NCBI GenBank assembly: GCA_902765215.1
Contig: CACWZA010000010.1
Coordinates: 1 to 64,000 of the forward strand
DNA from: an uncultured bacterium
GTDB taxonomy: Bacteria > Cyanobacteriota > Vampirovibrionia > Gastranaerophilales > Gastranaerophilaceae
Direction of reading: 5' to 3'
Length of the DNA stretch: 64,000 bases
Shown: positions 1-8,912 of the stretch, one piece after another
How the letters are laid out: each line of letters opens with the position of its first letter
Numbering within the stretch: the first letter of the stretch is position 1
Notes under the pieces: model-generated
Databases searched by the model: none
What the model saw: only the letters and a program-made list of their open reading frames with translations
Told to the model about the DNA's origin: nothing
Program-made: the position numbers and the translations under genes

Positions 1-21
1 AAAAGGTCGGATTACCCCCTC

Positions 22-55
22 CCTACCCTCCCCCTATGTAAAGGGGGAGGGAGTA
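22..55. repeat. C/G-rich inverted repeat in the opening intergenic region
   Basis: A C-rich tract (ccctccccct) is followed after a short A/T loop by its G-rich complement (agggggaggg). The fold is strong in AT-rich surroundings. It could be the terminator or boundary of a gene lying left of the window, or a relative of the G-rich/C-rich small repeats seen elsewhere. No gene is visible in bases 1-221. Confidence 0.5.
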
Positions 56-86
56 GTTGTAGAAATCTTTGATTTCTTACAAATAC

Positions 87-156
87 GGGTGAGGGTTAAA
101 TATATAAAACACCCATCTTCCGCGTAAGAAGTTATTGTTCTTCATTTACCCCACCC
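87..156. repeat. MITE-like small dispersed repeat, copy A
   Basis: The ends are inverted (GGGTGAGGGTTAAAT at the left, CATTTACCCCACCC at the right). The left arm continues as TAAATATATAAAACACCC, a string nearly shared with copies at 14247, 15958 and 43061. The centre holds a small palindrome (cttccgcgtaagaag). It encodes nothing. Confidence 0.65.
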
Positions 157-221
157 CTGAACAATAATTTATTTTTGTATTACAATATTCTTGTATGTTA
201 CTAAATAAAAGGGAATGAAAT

Positions 222-1520
222 ATGGTTACAAAAATGTCAGTTTTAAAAACAACTTTTTCAGGTATAGATTTTTCCGGTTATAAATCAAGAGTATCTGAAT
301 TTGTAAACGAATTATCAATGAGAGCAAACAAAGAAGGTAAGTTCCTTAACTGGGTAAATTTACCGCAAGAACAACTTAAAAGAGTTGATGAATTATACTC
401 AATGGTTGAAAACTTTAAGGCTCAGACAGGAAACACTGTTTTAAGCGTTATGGGTATCGGCGGAAGTAAACACACCGTTGAACACATGTTATCTATTAAT
501 GGTTTGAACATTTGCGCAGACAAAGTTCAATTCTATTCAGACGTTGATTCTATCAGCTTAGAAAGATTTTTGACAAAACTCGGTAACAATGTTTTATCAT
601 CAAACTATATGATAGCATCAAAATCAGGCTCAACTTTTGAAACAAAAGACGGTTTCCTCAGAGTACAAAAGATGCTTATCGATGCATACAAATCTCAGGG
701 TATGTCTGAAGCTGATGCACTTAAAGCTTCTGCAAAACATTTCATTGCAGTAACAGATAAGAACTCTGAAAAATCAGAATTAAGAAGAACTTCAATAGAA
801 CAAGGCTGGATTGGTGATTTATTTATCCATGATGATGTCGGCGGAAGATTTTCAGCATTTGACGATCACGCATTATTCACCCTTATCTGGGCAGGCTTAA
901 AGAAAGAAGATATGATTTCTTTATTAAATGCGGCACAGGAAGTTTCAGCATTAGCATTATCAACAGATTTGGAAGAAAACGATGCACTTAAAGAAGGTAT
1001 CTTCTGGGCTGACGCAAAACTCAAAGGAATAGAAGCATCTGTTCACCAATATATGGGTTCAATGTTTGAAAATACAGTATACTGGCACGCACAAATGCAA
1101 AACGAATCAGTAAAAGACACCTTAAAACAGGTTGCAAAGGTTCCTGATGCAATGCACCACAGTGCAGAAGCACACTTCAACCCTGCAAACAAACTCGTTT
1201 TTGCTTTGACAGTACCTTCTGATAACGGAGTATGTTCAGAAAACGCAAAAGCATATATCGGTGCATTGACAAAATCTTACGATTCAACCGGTGCATTATT
1301 TGTGGAAGAACTGGAAACCTCTAAGCTCGGTTTAACAGCCGCTGCTGCAGGTGCAATGACTCAATTAAGAGCTTATGCAACAGTTTATCAGGAAATTGTA
1401 ACTGCCGTTATGACAGGCAAACAACTCCCTGAAGTTCTTGACAGCGTACTTCAACCGCACGTTGAATACTACAAAAAGAACCTCAAAGGCGGAGTTGTAG
1501 TTCCGGGCAGAATTTCATAA
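222..1520 (+). CDS. pgi: glucose-6-phosphate isomerase
   Basis: This cytosolic enzyme interconverts glucose-6-phosphate and fructose-6-phosphate in glycolysis and gluconeogenesis. The 432-residue product has the phosphosugar-binding signatures of the family: GIGGSKHT near residue 79, SKSGSTFET near residue 134 and the signature DVGGRFSAFDDHALF near residue 206. Length fits the compact bacterial form (about 450). An AAAAGGGA-like ribosome site precedes the ATG at 222; a second ATG four codons in is possible. The gene is transcribed alone and closes with a strong terminator at 1553-1586. Confidence 0.95.
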   Translation: MVTKMSVLKTTFSGIDFSGYKSRVSEFVNELSMRANKEGKFLNWVNLPQEQLKRVDELYSMVENFKAQTGNTVLSVMGIGGSKHTVEHMLSINGLNICADKVQFYSDVDSISLERFLTKLGNNVLSSNYMIASKSGSTFETKDGFLRVQKMLIDAYKSQGMSEADALKASAKHFIAVTDKNSEKSELRRTSIEQGWIGDLFIHDDVGGRFSAFDDHALFTLIWAGLKKEDMISLLNAAQEVSALALSTDLEENDALKEGIFWADAKLKGIEASVHQYMGSMFENTVYWHAQMQNESVKDTLKQVAKVPDAMHHSAEAHFNPANKLVFALTVPSDNGVCSENAKAYIGALTKSYDSTGALFVEELETSKLGLTAAAAGAMTQLRAYATVYQEIVTAVMTGKQLPEVLDSVLQPHVEYYKKNLKGGVVVPGRIS

Positions 1521-1552
1521 AATTGTAATTATTTCATTATTGAATAAACAAA

Positions 1553-1586
1553 CAGAGTAAAAAATCCTTATTTTACTCTGTTTTTT
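1553..1586 (+). terminator. rho-independent terminator after pgi
   Basis: A perfect ten-base stem (cagagtaaaa / ttttactctg) with an eight-base loop is followed by six T residues. Confidence 0.9.
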
Positions 1587-1693
1587 ATATTAATTGTAAA
1601 CGAGATTTAATAATAGTAATTTTGACACTTGCAAAACCCTGAAAAACATGATAATATAATCTTGCGTATAATATTATTAGTGAAGGATGTTAG

Positions 1694-1963
1694 ATGTTAG
1701 TTTCAGCAATTGCTACATTTCAGGCTATAAATGCTCAACACAGAGCGGGTTTGGCTATGATGCAGTCTAACAATGCTATGCTTAGCAGCATAAGAAACAT
1801 TGGGGCTGGGGAAACAAATTTCAATGCTTTACATCAACAGGATGTAAAAAATGAAACAAATATGATTAAAGCACAATTCATGTATCAGGTTGCTTCTGCG
1901 TGGAAGAAACATTCCGAAGAACAACTTAAAAGAGAACTAAAGGGTCTTGATTACAAAGCGTAA
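1694..1963 (+). CDS. small unknown protein, 89 residues
   Basis: I do not recognise the family. The protein is rich in Ala, Met, Asn and Gln, with an N-terminal helix-like stretch (LVSAIATFQAINAQHRAGLA) and a charged, helical C-terminus (SEEQLKRELKGL). It has no clear signal peptide or membrane span. An AAGGATG ribosome site lies just before the ATG. It is monocistronic, with its own terminator downstream and an AT-rich leader, so it is probably a real expressed small protein. The methionine/glutamine spacing resembles helical coiled small proteins, but no function can be assigned. Confidence 0.6.
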   Translation: MLVSAIATFQAINAQHRAGLAMMQSNNAMLSSIRNIGAGETNFNALHQQDVKNETNMIKAQFMYQVASAWKKHSEEQLKRELKGLDYKA

Positions 1964-2037
1964 TCCTGATTCTGTTTTATGAATGGATGTTATATGTATC
2001 TTTAAATGCTTAGTGTTTATTATATCTAGAGAGAGTT

Positions 2038-2094
2038 TTGCTATATATTTTTGTTAATAAAACTTATTATTTCAAAAATATATAGCAATTTTTA
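2038..2094 (+). terminator. long-stem terminator
   Basis: A 16-base perfect stem (ttgctatatatttttg with its complement at 2073-2088) is followed by TTTTTATTTTTA. It closes the 89-residue gene. Confidence 0.85.
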
Positions 2095-2134
2095 TTTTTA
2101 GGGTGTTTTATCATGATGCGTGTATTATATGTGA

Positions 2135-2650
2135 ATGAAAGAACCCCTAATTATGACATCAAACATCAACAGCAGTTATACAAACCAATACAACTATAAT
2201 TATCATATTGCTACAAATCCCGGAACACCCGTGAATGTAAATGTAAGTGTTACCCCGGGACAACCACAGGGCTACAAGTTTATTGTTGACCCGAAGAACA
2301 ACTCGACAATTTCGGGTAAACCGCCATATAACTCTGCACTAAAACCCAAAAACGGACTGAAAGAATCCGTAAAACGAATTTTAAGACCGTTAAAAATAAT
2401 CAAACCTGCTCACATCATTATGATAGGGGTTGTCAGTATGCCAATGATGTTGAGAACCTGCGGAAGCATGTCTGCTTCAAGCGCACCTGCTACACATCAA
2501 CAAGCACCGGCTCCAAATGCTAATGCTATGGAAAAAATTTACAAAATGGGTGAACAACATATCAGAGACAGCATTAAAGTTGCAGAGATGGAAAAAGAGC
2601 TTAAACTGGCACAAGATTCTATAAAGATGCTTAAAAAACTCCCTAAATAG
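2135..2650 (+). CDS. unknown single-span membrane protein, about 165-171 residues
   Basis: No family is recognised. Order of parts: a polar Asn/Tyr/Thr/Gly/Pro-rich head (residues 1-80), a basic stretch (KESVKRILRPLKIIKP), one hydrophobic segment near residues 92-107 (AHIIMIGVVSMPMML), a short Ser/Ala/Pro linker, and a charged helical tail likely to form a coiled coil (EKIYKMGEQHIRDS to KMLKKL). The cysteine just after the span (RTCGS) is not in a convincing lipobox. The start is uncertain: ATG at 2135 or ATG at 2153, neither with a strong ribosome site. It sits directly before the CCA-adding enzyme gene on the same strand. Confidence 0.55.
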   Translation: MKEPLIMTSNINSSYTNQYNYNYHIATNPGTPVNVNVSVTPGQPQGYKFIVDPKNNSTISGKPPYNSALKPKNGLKESVKRILRPLKIIKPAHIIMIGVVSMPMMLRTCGSMSASSAPATHQQAPAPNANAMEKIYKMGEQHIRDSIKVAEMEKELKLAQDSIKMLKKLPK

Positions 2651-2687
2651 AATATAAATAATCGCTGATATATGATAGAATTAAGTT

Positions 2688-3776
2688 ATGGAAAATTTAA
2701 TTCTTAAAGATAAAAACTTATATTATATTGGCGGGGTTGTCAGGGATGAACTTCTCGGACGCGATAGTTTTGATGTTGATTTGACTTATCAGGGTAATGC
2801 CATAGATAAGTTTGGGGAATTAAAAGAATGTATAAAAGTAAATGAGCCGTTTGGAACGGTAAGACTGCTTGTTGACGGAAAAGAAATTGATATTGCCTCA
2901 ACAAGAGATGAGAAATACGATAAAAAAGGTCATTTACCGGAAGTTTTTGATATTGGCTGCGAACTAAAACGAGATGTTTTACGCAGAGATTTCACGATTA
3001 ATGCACTTGCTAAATCTACGCTTACGGGCGAAATTGTTGATTATGTAAACGGGGTTAATGATATAAAAAGCAAGTGTTTGAAAGTTCTGCACGACGGAAG
3101 TTTTATTGACGATCCGACAAGAATTGTCAGAGGGCTTAAATTCGCCGTCAGGTTCGGATTTGAACTCGATGAACACACTAAAAATTTACAGGAAACTTAT
3201 TTGAAAAATATTGATTACGATATGAGTTTTAAACGGCTGAAAAAAGAACTTATTGAAACTTTTAACCTCAACAGACAGGAAACTTTTGACAGATTTATCA
3301 ATCAGAAAATATACAAACTGATTGGGGAAAATGAGCCCGAGGAAATACCTGATTATGATATAGAAACACTTGTAAAAAAATATCCTGTTGATAATATCTG
3401 GCTTGTTTATATCGGCTGGCACCCTGATATTGAGAACCTGCCGCTCACAAGAGAGGAACAAAAAATAATTGACGATTACAGAGAACTTCTATCAACAGAT
3501 ATAAAAGAGGATAATTATTCTGTCTATAAATCGTTTGAGGGTAAATCAAAAGAGGCGATTTTACTATACACCCTTACCCAAAAATCAGAATTGGGAATAA
3601 AATATTTTTCACTAAACGGAAATATTGCCGTAACGGGTGAGGACTTGAAGTCCTTGGGGATTCCGCCTTCTAAAGAATATTCAAAATGTTTTGATTATAT
3701 TCTGAAAGAAAAACTGAGTAACCCCGATTTAACAAGAGATGAGGAATTAAACCTTGCAAAACAGTTTTTCAAATAG
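2688..3776 (+). CDS. cca: CCA tRNA nucleotidyltransferase (class II)
   Basis: This enzyme adds or repairs the 3' CCA of tRNAs using CTP and ATP without a nucleic-acid template. The head domain shows GGVVRD (about residue 16), the metal-binding DVDL (30-33), RRDFTINA (near 105), and the neck motif DDPTRIVRGLKFAVRFGF (near 145). Its 362 residues are within the class II range, without an obvious HD domain. It may also be a poly(A) polymerase relative, but the signature favours CCA addition. The tRNA-Pro gene in this window does not encode CCA, consistent with a need for this enzyme. Confidence 0.9.
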   Translation: MENLILKDKNLYYIGGVVRDELLGRDSFDVDLTYQGNAIDKFGELKECIKVNEPFGTVRLLVDGKEIDIASTRDEKYDKKGHLPEVFDIGCELKRDVLRRDFTINALAKSTLTGEIVDYVNGVNDIKSKCLKVLHDGSFIDDPTRIVRGLKFAVRFGFELDEHTKNLQETYLKNIDYDMSFKRLKKELIETFNLNRQETFDRFINQKIYKLIGENEPEEIPDYDIETLVKKYPVDNIWLVYIGWHPDIENLPLTREEQKIIDDYRELLSTDIKEDNYSVYKSFEGKSKEAILLYTLTQKSELGIKYFSLNGNIAVTGEDLKSLGIPPSKEYSKCFDYILKEKLSNPDLTRDEELNLAKQFFK

Positions 3777-3894
3777 GTGTTGGTTAAAGTAATAACGGCT
3801 TAATTACACTATAAATTTATAGTGAAAATTTTTGTTGCATTTTATTTATTTTTATAATAAAACTAAAATATATTAAAAAATTAAAGGTTAAAAA

Positions 3895-4098
3895 ATGAAA
3901 GAAAAAGATGTTTTAGAAGAGTACTCAAGGGTTTCATCCCGTAATGTCCTTGACTCTATCCGATTGTTAGATGTACTCGGAGAACTCACGGAAGATGATG
4001 CAAAATTATTTACTTTAATTGCCGTTATAAGAAAAAAACTAAAAACTGCTTTCGACAAAATCGAAAGCAGCCGTAAAATAATATCAGCACACAACTGA
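3895..4098 (+). CDS. small unknown protein, 67 residues
   Basis: No family is recognised. The product is charged and mostly helical (KEKDVLEEYSRVSSRNVLDS ... FTLIAVIRKKLKTAFDKIESS). An AAAGG ribosome site precedes the ATG. The 3' end of the gene carries a perfect hairpin that serves as the terminator for the convergent operon, so codons for KTAFDKIESSR double as a transcription signal. An open frame on the other strand covers almost the same bases, but its composition is much less protein-like. Confidence 0.55.
   Translation: MKEKDVLEEYSRVSSRNVLDSIRLLDVLGELTEDDAKLFTLIAVIRKKLKTAFDKIESSRKIISAHN
4032..4070 (-). terminator. terminator of the LicD operon, inside the convergent small gene
   Basis: A perfect ten-base stem (ctgctttcga at 4046-4055, tcgaaagcag at 4061-4070) has, on the minus strand, a TTTTTAGTTTTTTT tail. 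It lies 34 bases after the methyltransferase stop codon and inside the 3895-4098 gene. Confidence 0.85.
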
Positions 4099-4103
4099 CA
4101 AAC

Positions 4104-4739
4104 TTATTTAGAAGCAACAATAGCATAAAAATGCGTATTATCCCATCTATTAGCCTCTGGCGGATATATATCTATCACTTCCGTATTTTTATAACCCAGA
4201 CTCTCAAGTAATGCAACTTCTTTATCAATGTGACGATATTCAGAATAATAATCTTTTTTTAATTCTTCAGAATAACCATTTATTATTACATCATCCTCAA
4301 CCCCAAATTGCTGTTTGATAAGCAACTTACCATCTGGTTTTAAAAAACCGAACATTTTTTTATAAATTATTTCAGCCTCACTGCTTGAAACATAATGCAT
4401 TATTCCGAACATTGTTATTATATCAAATTTTTCACCAGTTTCATAATTAAACATATCTTCATTAACAATCTCAACAGTTGGACTGCTTACAATAAATTTA
4501 GAAAAACCTTCAAACTTTTCTAATGCAACTACTTTTTTAACTTTAGAATAATATTTATTTAAAGTAATACCAGTTCCGGTTGCAACATCTAAAACCACTG
4601 AATCCTCATTTGCATATTTTAATATAAATTTCGAATCCATATCGCTAAAATCATTACATTTATTTATTTTTGTAGCAGTTATATCAATTGCTTGACTTGA
4701 TAGATCTTGAAAATAATCAATAGCTTGTTTGTTTCCCAT
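4104..4739 (-). CDS. class I SAM-dependent methyltransferase, last gene of the LicD operon
   Basis: It probably transfers a methyl group from S-adenosylmethionine to a small molecule. Motif I (VVLDVATGTG) lies at residues 48-57, an acidic residue follows the next strand (VVALEKFEG), and DIITMFGIMHY is the motif-IV region. Its 211 residues form one Rossmann domain. It starts one base after the nucleotidyltransferase gene, with an AGGTGG ribosome site, so it is the ninth and last gene of the operon. The context suggests N- or O-methylation of the headgroup or sugar made by the pathway; the substrate is not visible in the sequence. Confidence 0.8.
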   Translation of the reverse strand: MGNKQAIDYFQDLSSQAIDITATKINKCNDFSDMDSKFILKYANEDSVVLDVATGTGITLNKYYSKVKKVVALEKFEGFSKFIVSSPTVEIVNEDMFNYETGEKFDIITMFGIMHYVSSSEAEIIYKKMFGFLKPDGKLLIKQQFGVEDDVIINGYSEELKKDYYSEYRHIDKEVALLESLGYKNTEVIDIYPPEANRWDNTHFYAIVASK

Positions 4740-4740
4740 T

Positions 4741-5373
4741 TTACCACCTCTTTATAAACTCAAGTGCTCGCTGATAATCTTCGTAAGTATCAATATCACA
4801 CGCACGTATTTTTATCCCACGCATAGGAAGATACGGTTCTAATTGATTAAACACGTGACCTGATGAATAACGCAGTTTGTCTTTTGTTACACAACATGGT
4901 CCAGTCCATTCGTAATCGCCTCTTTCTCTGGAAAATGACAAAACATCACCAACTTGATTCGTTTTGACAAGAACCGCATCATCTGACATCTTGTCTGCAT
5001 ACGCTATCCATTCCCCCTCTTGTTCTAATAGCATTTGCATATCTTCAGGATGAACCAATAAATCTCCATCAAATTCTATCGCTAATTCGTTTCCGTCACG
5101 TGCGCCCAAGTAATAACTAGCACCCGTTTTTGAATCAAAATAGTTGTGGTTATACACAAAAATCACATCATCACGATACCCTCTAACTTCATCTATAACA
5201 TCGTGCGCCTGAAAACCCACAACAATTCTTACATCTTCAACATCTTTGAACAAGTCTAATTGCCATCGTATTAAAGATTTACCGTTTATATTTATCAAAG
5301 CTTTCGTTTTTGCTAACCCTAGTCTTGAACCAAGACCGGCAGCACTTATAATAACTGATTTAGTTGACGACAT
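4741..5373 (-). CDS. LicC/PntC-like nucleotidyltransferase
   Basis: The protein belongs to the GT-A-fold sugar/choline nucleotidyltransferases, which activate a phosphate or phosphonate with a nucleoside triphosphate. The N-terminus has the NTP-binding loop AAGLGSRLG (residues 11-19) followed by KTKALININGKSLI, and a metal-binding Asp lies in EFDGDLLVHPED near residue 105. Length (210) is close to LicC, the CTP:phosphocholine cytidylyltransferase, and PntC, the phosphonate cytidylyltransferase. The start overlaps the upstream HAD gene by 28 bases with GAGGAGG ahead of it. In this operon it probably makes a CDP-linked headgroup for the LicD enzymes. Confidence 0.8.
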   Translation of the reverse strand: MSSTKSVIISAAGLGSRLGLAKTKALININGKSLIRWQLDLFKDVEDVRIVVGFQAHDVIDEVRGYRDDVIFVYNHNYFDSKTGASYYLGARDGNELAIEFDGDLLVHPEDMQMLLEQEGEWIAYADKMSDDAVLVKTNQVGDVLSFSRERGDYEWTGPCCVTKDKLRYSSGHVFNQLEPYLPMRGIKIRACDIDTYEDYQRALEFIKRW

Positions 5374-5945
5374 AGTGCCTCCTCATTAAATACTAAATAA
5401 TCTGCTATAGATAGAACACTATTCGCGGGCATGTGAGTCAAACCTGAGCCAATCGACACATCTGCCATTCTCATAGCTTCTACATCATTGTTTCCGTCAC
5501 CTATAAAAACGACCTTTTCGCCTTCTGACTGGTATCGTTGTACAAGATTCTCTTTCTTTAGAATGCTTGTTAACTTTAAGACTTTATTATCTTCTATAAG
5601 TCCATCAGAACAATAACAGCAACATCCTACTTTTTTCGCCAGTTTATCTACCCAGCATTCGAGATTGCCTGTTGCGATGAGACAATCCTCACTATGTTGA
5701 GAGATAAAATCAACAACCTTTTCATAAAGTTCTACTCCCTCTAACAAGTCACACACCTCATCAATTGGTAATTGACCAAGAATATACACACGTCTTATAA
5801 ATGATTCTATGAATGGTATATTCCCTTTAACCGTTTCCATTGTTAAATTATCCATTTCAGCCTGTATGCCAAAGTGTTTTGATATTAATGGCAAGGTTTC
5901 TTGTTTTGTAACTGTCCCGTCCAAATCAAATATAAATTTTGTCAT
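5346..5945 (-). CDS. HAD-family phosphatase, SerB-like
   Basis: This is a haloacid-dehalogenase-type phosphohydrolase of 199 residues. The nucleophile motif DLDGT is at residues 7-11 with the C1-cap type layout of phosphoserine phosphatase. Motif II is near LIATGN, and motif III is GDGNNDVEAM near residue 150. It presumably removes phosphate from a small operon intermediate, for example a phospho-amino-alcohol or sugar phosphate. Phosphoserine phosphatase activity is a plausible alternative, since serine can feed ethanolamine-type headgroups. It begins at the base after the LicD stop, with GTGAGGA upstream. Confidence 0.8.
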   Translation of the reverse strand: MTKFIFDLDGTVTKQETLPLISKHFGIQAEMDNLTMETVKGNIPFIESFIRRVYILGQLPIDEVCDLLEGVELYEKVVDFISQHSEDCLIATGNLECWVDKLAKKVGCCCYCSDGLIEDNKVLKLTSILKKENLVQRYQSEGEKVVFIGDGNNDVEAMRMADVSIGSGLTHMPANSVLSIADYLVFNEEALCRQLNQLL

Positions 5946-6917
5946 TTATTCCTCACTTTTTATTATTTTTAAATTATCAATATATTCTTCTATCTTATCC
6001 CCATTTATTTTGAATTTAGGAGGATATTCCATATAATTTTTACCGTAATAATTTACCAAGTAATCTTTTATATCATTAGGGCAATTAAATATTTCTCCTT
6101 CAAACTCTATTTCTTTTAACGGAAAAATCTTATTATAATTCCAAACAAAATATTTTGGTGCAATCCACCCATATTCTGTACCTGTATACAATGCACCATT
6201 TTGTGGATTTTTTGAATTATTTTTTAAAATATATTTTTTTTGAAGTTCTTGTGCTAGAGTTCTAACTTTATTGACATTTTTTAAGAATTCTTCGTTTGAT
6301 AAAGCTTTTTTTTGAATTGTTTTTGAACAAAGCTTTATTTGTTTTGTTATTTCATATCTTTCATCATCGTTTAAATCAGATTTGTGATAATAGTCGATGG
6401 GGAATATATCAACCCCATATTTTTTCTCACCATGCTTATTGCATAAACAAATTTGATAATTTATTTTTTTCACACTTTTGCAACGATAATATTCACGTAC
6501 CTGAATATCAGTATTATCAAATGCTTTTTTGAGCAAAGGAATGATTTTGTTATAATCATCTCTCGGCATACAAATATCTGTGTCAGAATCCCATGGTATA
6601 TAGCCTTTGTGACGCACTGCCCCTAATAATGTCCCACCATCAATCCAGTAAATTAAATGATATTCTTTGCTAAGTTTATTTATAATTTTTAGGATTTCTA
6701 ATTCCTTAAGTTGTGATTCTCTTAATTCTCCTGTAGCTTTTGGTAGTTGTGAAGGAGAAGATACAAAATTCAGTAACTTAGAAGTTAATTTTAAATTTTC
6801 TTCTGCAAAAAATTTTTCTTTCAGAGATTTTATGCTGATTCTTATTCGTATTCCAAGTAAATATATTGTAAAACTGTAATTTATTATTTTTATTGAAAAT
6901 ATTTTTTCAAAATTCAT
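5946..6917 (-). CDS. LicD-family phosphotransferase, third copy
   Basis: LicD proteins transfer a phospho-headgroup, classically phosphocholine from CDP-choline, onto a glycan. The family core is present: a PKATGELRESQLKEL lead-in, then YWIDGGTLLGAVRHKGYIPW. The metal-binding segment reads DSDTD where the other two copies have DDDID, so one acidic position is altered. A LLGIRIRIS prefix near residue 20 is typical of this group. It is 323 residues long, two bases after the opine-type gene, with GAAAGGA as its ribosome site. The changed motif may mean an altered acceptor or weaker metal binding. Confidence 0.85.
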   Translation of the reverse strand: MNFEKIFSIKIINYSFTIYLLGIRIRISIKSLKEKFFAEENLKLTSKLLNFVSSPSQLPKATGELRESQLKELEILKIINKLSKEYHLIYWIDGGTLLGAVRHKGYIPWDSDTDICMPRDDYNKIIPLLKKAFDNTDIQVREYYRCKSVKKINYQICLCNKHGEKKYGVDIFPIDYYHKSDLNDDERYEITKQIKLCSKTIQKKALSNEEFLKNVNKVRTLAQELQKKYILKNNSKNPQNGALYTGTEYGWIAPKYFVWNYNKIFPLKEIEFEGEIFNCPNDIKDYLVNYYGKNYMEYPPKFKINGDKIEEYIDNLKIIKSEE

Positions 6918-6919
6918 AA

Positions 6920-7999
6920 TTATCCTTTCACTGTATATTTCTTTTTTATTATGTCGTCGATATTTTTTGTGTATTTATCAAGTATTTCAGTATTTAGTAA
7001 ATCGTTATCATTTATGAATTCGGCATCCATAAAAGGCTGAATTTTTCTTATCGCATCGTCTATATATGGCGTTTTGAGTCCATTTATTTGTGCAAAAAGC
7101 TTTATAAAACAAGTTCCAAACGGCAAATCTTCCTGTACATATCTTGACTTCGTATCAATAACAAACTCTCCGTTTTTATCCACTAAAGGGGACATTACTT
7201 GTTTGAAAGACGGTATCGATTTCAATTTCTTTGTTAATGATTCTTTTGAGTCAACACCGTAATGTTTTAGTAAATTCGTATATTCTTTAACTTTTAATAT
7301 TCCCATCAACTGCTCTAATTCATTATCCATACCAAGAGCATATTCTGAGGTATTATCATTCCAGATATCATAGAGCGGATAATTTTGTTTGTATGGGTAA
7401 TCCCCTCGCAATAATTCAACCATCCCGGCAATGTGCAGTATTGGATTAGAATTTGACAAAAATAGAGGATAATAAGAATTTAACCTTATGATATTTATCT
7501 TTAATAAATCCGAGAGCATATTATAATCATCAGCAGAACAGGTCTCTGAAAAATATACTTTAACCTCTTTTTTTACGTCTGTATTAACACTATGCCCATA
7601 TTCCCTTGTTCTTGAAATATAAGGCACCCTTTCAAAACAAGCATATTTATTATTTGGTAAATATTCATCAAAGATAAAATTAATTCCGCCTGTACTAGGA
7701 GCTGAAATTAAAAAAGCCTTTTCTGATATGTAATCTTTTATTTTATTTATGTAATCAAAACGAATATTTGCCGGCATTGAAATGATAACAACATCCGCAT
7801 CATTTAATATTTCATAGTTATCAGTAACCTCACTTATTTTGGATTTATGGTGGAATACGTTATCATAATAAACATCAAGAGTATCAGCCCATTCCATAGG
7901 TTTTCTGGTTAATACGTTTACGTTTAGCTCAGGACTGTAACCCAACTCCCCGATAAATGAATGTGATATATTACCTCCGCCGCAAATACATATCTTCAT
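6920..7999 (-). CDS. NAD(P)-dependent opine/octopine dehydrogenase-like enzyme
   Basis: Opine dehydrogenases reductively join an amino group to a 2-oxo acid using NAD(P)H. The protein has an N-terminal dinucleotide-binding loop (CGGGNIS, residues 6-12), SMPAN in the Rossmann core, NPILH in the middle and a SRYVQEDLPFG segment resembling the RY-x-x-EDVPYG signature of the octopine/nopaline dehydrogenase family. It has 359 residues. It starts one base from the second LicD gene, with GAGAGG upstream. Inside this operon it could N-carboxyalkylate an amino headgroup; a reductase acting on another intermediate is possible. Confidence 0.75.
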   Translation of the reverse strand: MKICICGGGNISHSFIGELGYSPELNVNVLTRKPMEWADTLDVYYDNVFHHKSKISEVTDNYEILNDADVVIISMPANIRFDYINKIKDYISEKAFLISAPSTGGINFIFDEYLPNNKYACFERVPYISRTREYGHSVNTDVKKEVKVYFSETCSADDYNMLSDLLKINIIRLNSYYPLFLSNSNPILHIAGMVELLRGDYPYKQNYPLYDIWNDNTSEYALGMDNELEQLMGILKVKEYTNLLKHYGVDSKESLTKKLKSIPSFKQVMSPLVDKNGEFVIDTKSRYVQEDLPFGTCFIKLFAQINGLKTPYIDDAIRKIQPFMDAEFINDNDLLNTEILDKYTKNIDDIIKKKYTVKG

Positions 8000-8000
8000 A

Positions 8001-8894
8001 CTAAACCTCTCTCTTTATCACAATATTTTTTGGTATAGACATATAGTCCCCAAAAATATTCTTTAGATATGCATCAGATTGATTTGGAAGATAACATTTA
8101 CAATCTTCAAACGAAGCTTCTTTCAATGGGAATACGCAATCATAGTCCATAATTAAATGTCCTTTTACCCGATAAAGGAAATCTATACCCCAAAACAGTG
8201 CAGGTTTCTCATTCGCAGGCTCTCTATTCCCTAATATGTATTCTTTTGTAATAGATAAAATATCTTTTTTGGCTTTTTGAACTTGAAATGCATTCATATA
8301 TTTTGAATGATTTAATTTATCAAATTCCTTTTTGGCAGATTTTATTTTTTGCGTTACTAAATTTTTCTCATCATCTGATAAATGAGACGTGTGATACATA
8401 TCTACAGGAAAAATATCGATGCCCACATTATCAGAATTTTTCTGTATTATTCTAATTTGGAAAAAATTTGAACGTTCTGCCCGTTCTCTAACGAAATAAT
8501 CTGTTTCTGCTAATTCTGTTTTCAATATGGATAATAATTTTTCATAGTCCGGTCGTAGCATACATAAATCAATATCATCGTCCCACGGGATAAAGCCATT
8601 GTGTCTTACCTGACCGATTAGTGTCCCACTATCTAACCAGTACTTTAAATTATTCTCTTCGCATATTTTTGTGACTAATTTATATATTTTCAAGCATTCC
8701 AGTTGTATCTCTCTTAATTTCCCAGTAGCCTTTGACAACTTTGTCACATCTGTTGATAAGGATAATAAAAGTTCTAGTGTATCAAGTTTTGCCTGCATTC
8801 TTAAAAAAGTATTTCTTACACGAATCTTTATTCCTAAAAATTCGTAAATACAATGTTGACTCTCTCTATCATATCTTCTATCAAATATTTTCAT
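8001..8894 (-). CDS. LicD-family phosphotransferase, second copy
   Basis: It carries the intact LicD core: LSKATGKLREIQLECLKIYK, then YWLDSGTLIGQVRHNGFIPW and DDDID as the metal-binding acidic cluster near residue 110. The FLGIKIRVRN prefix appears near residue 20. At 297 residues it is close to the first copy. It starts 18 bases after the TagD-like gene with GGCGG upstream. It probably moves a phospho-headgroup from a CDP carrier to a cell-surface sugar. The presence of three divergent copies suggests different acceptor positions. Confidence 0.88.
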   Translation of the reverse strand: MKIFDRRYDRESQHCIYEFLGIKIRVRNTFLRMQAKLDTLELLLSLSTDVTKLSKATGKLREIQLECLKIYKLVTKICEENNLKYWLDSGTLIGQVRHNGFIPWDDDIDLCMLRPDYEKLLSILKTELAETDYFVRERAERSNFFQIRIIQKNSDNVGIDIFPVDMYHTSHLSDDEKNLVTQKIKSAKKEFDKLNHSKYMNAFQVQKAKKDILSITKEYILGNREPANEKPALFWGIDFLYRVKGHLIMDYDCVFPLKEASFEDCKCYLPNQSDAYLKNIFGDYMSIPKNIVIKREV

Positions 8895-8912
8895 TTCCGC
8901 CTACGCTATTTT

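Noticed and set aside
222-1520. F-x-G tag on glucose-6-phosphate isomerase (TTFSG, DFSG)
   Set aside because: The sequence lies in the normal folded N-terminus of this enzyme without a polar tail, so it is probably chance.
3888-4094. Minus-strand frame opposite the 67-residue gene
   Set aside because: No ribosome site, and it contains the operon terminator; the plus-strand frame is more protein-like.
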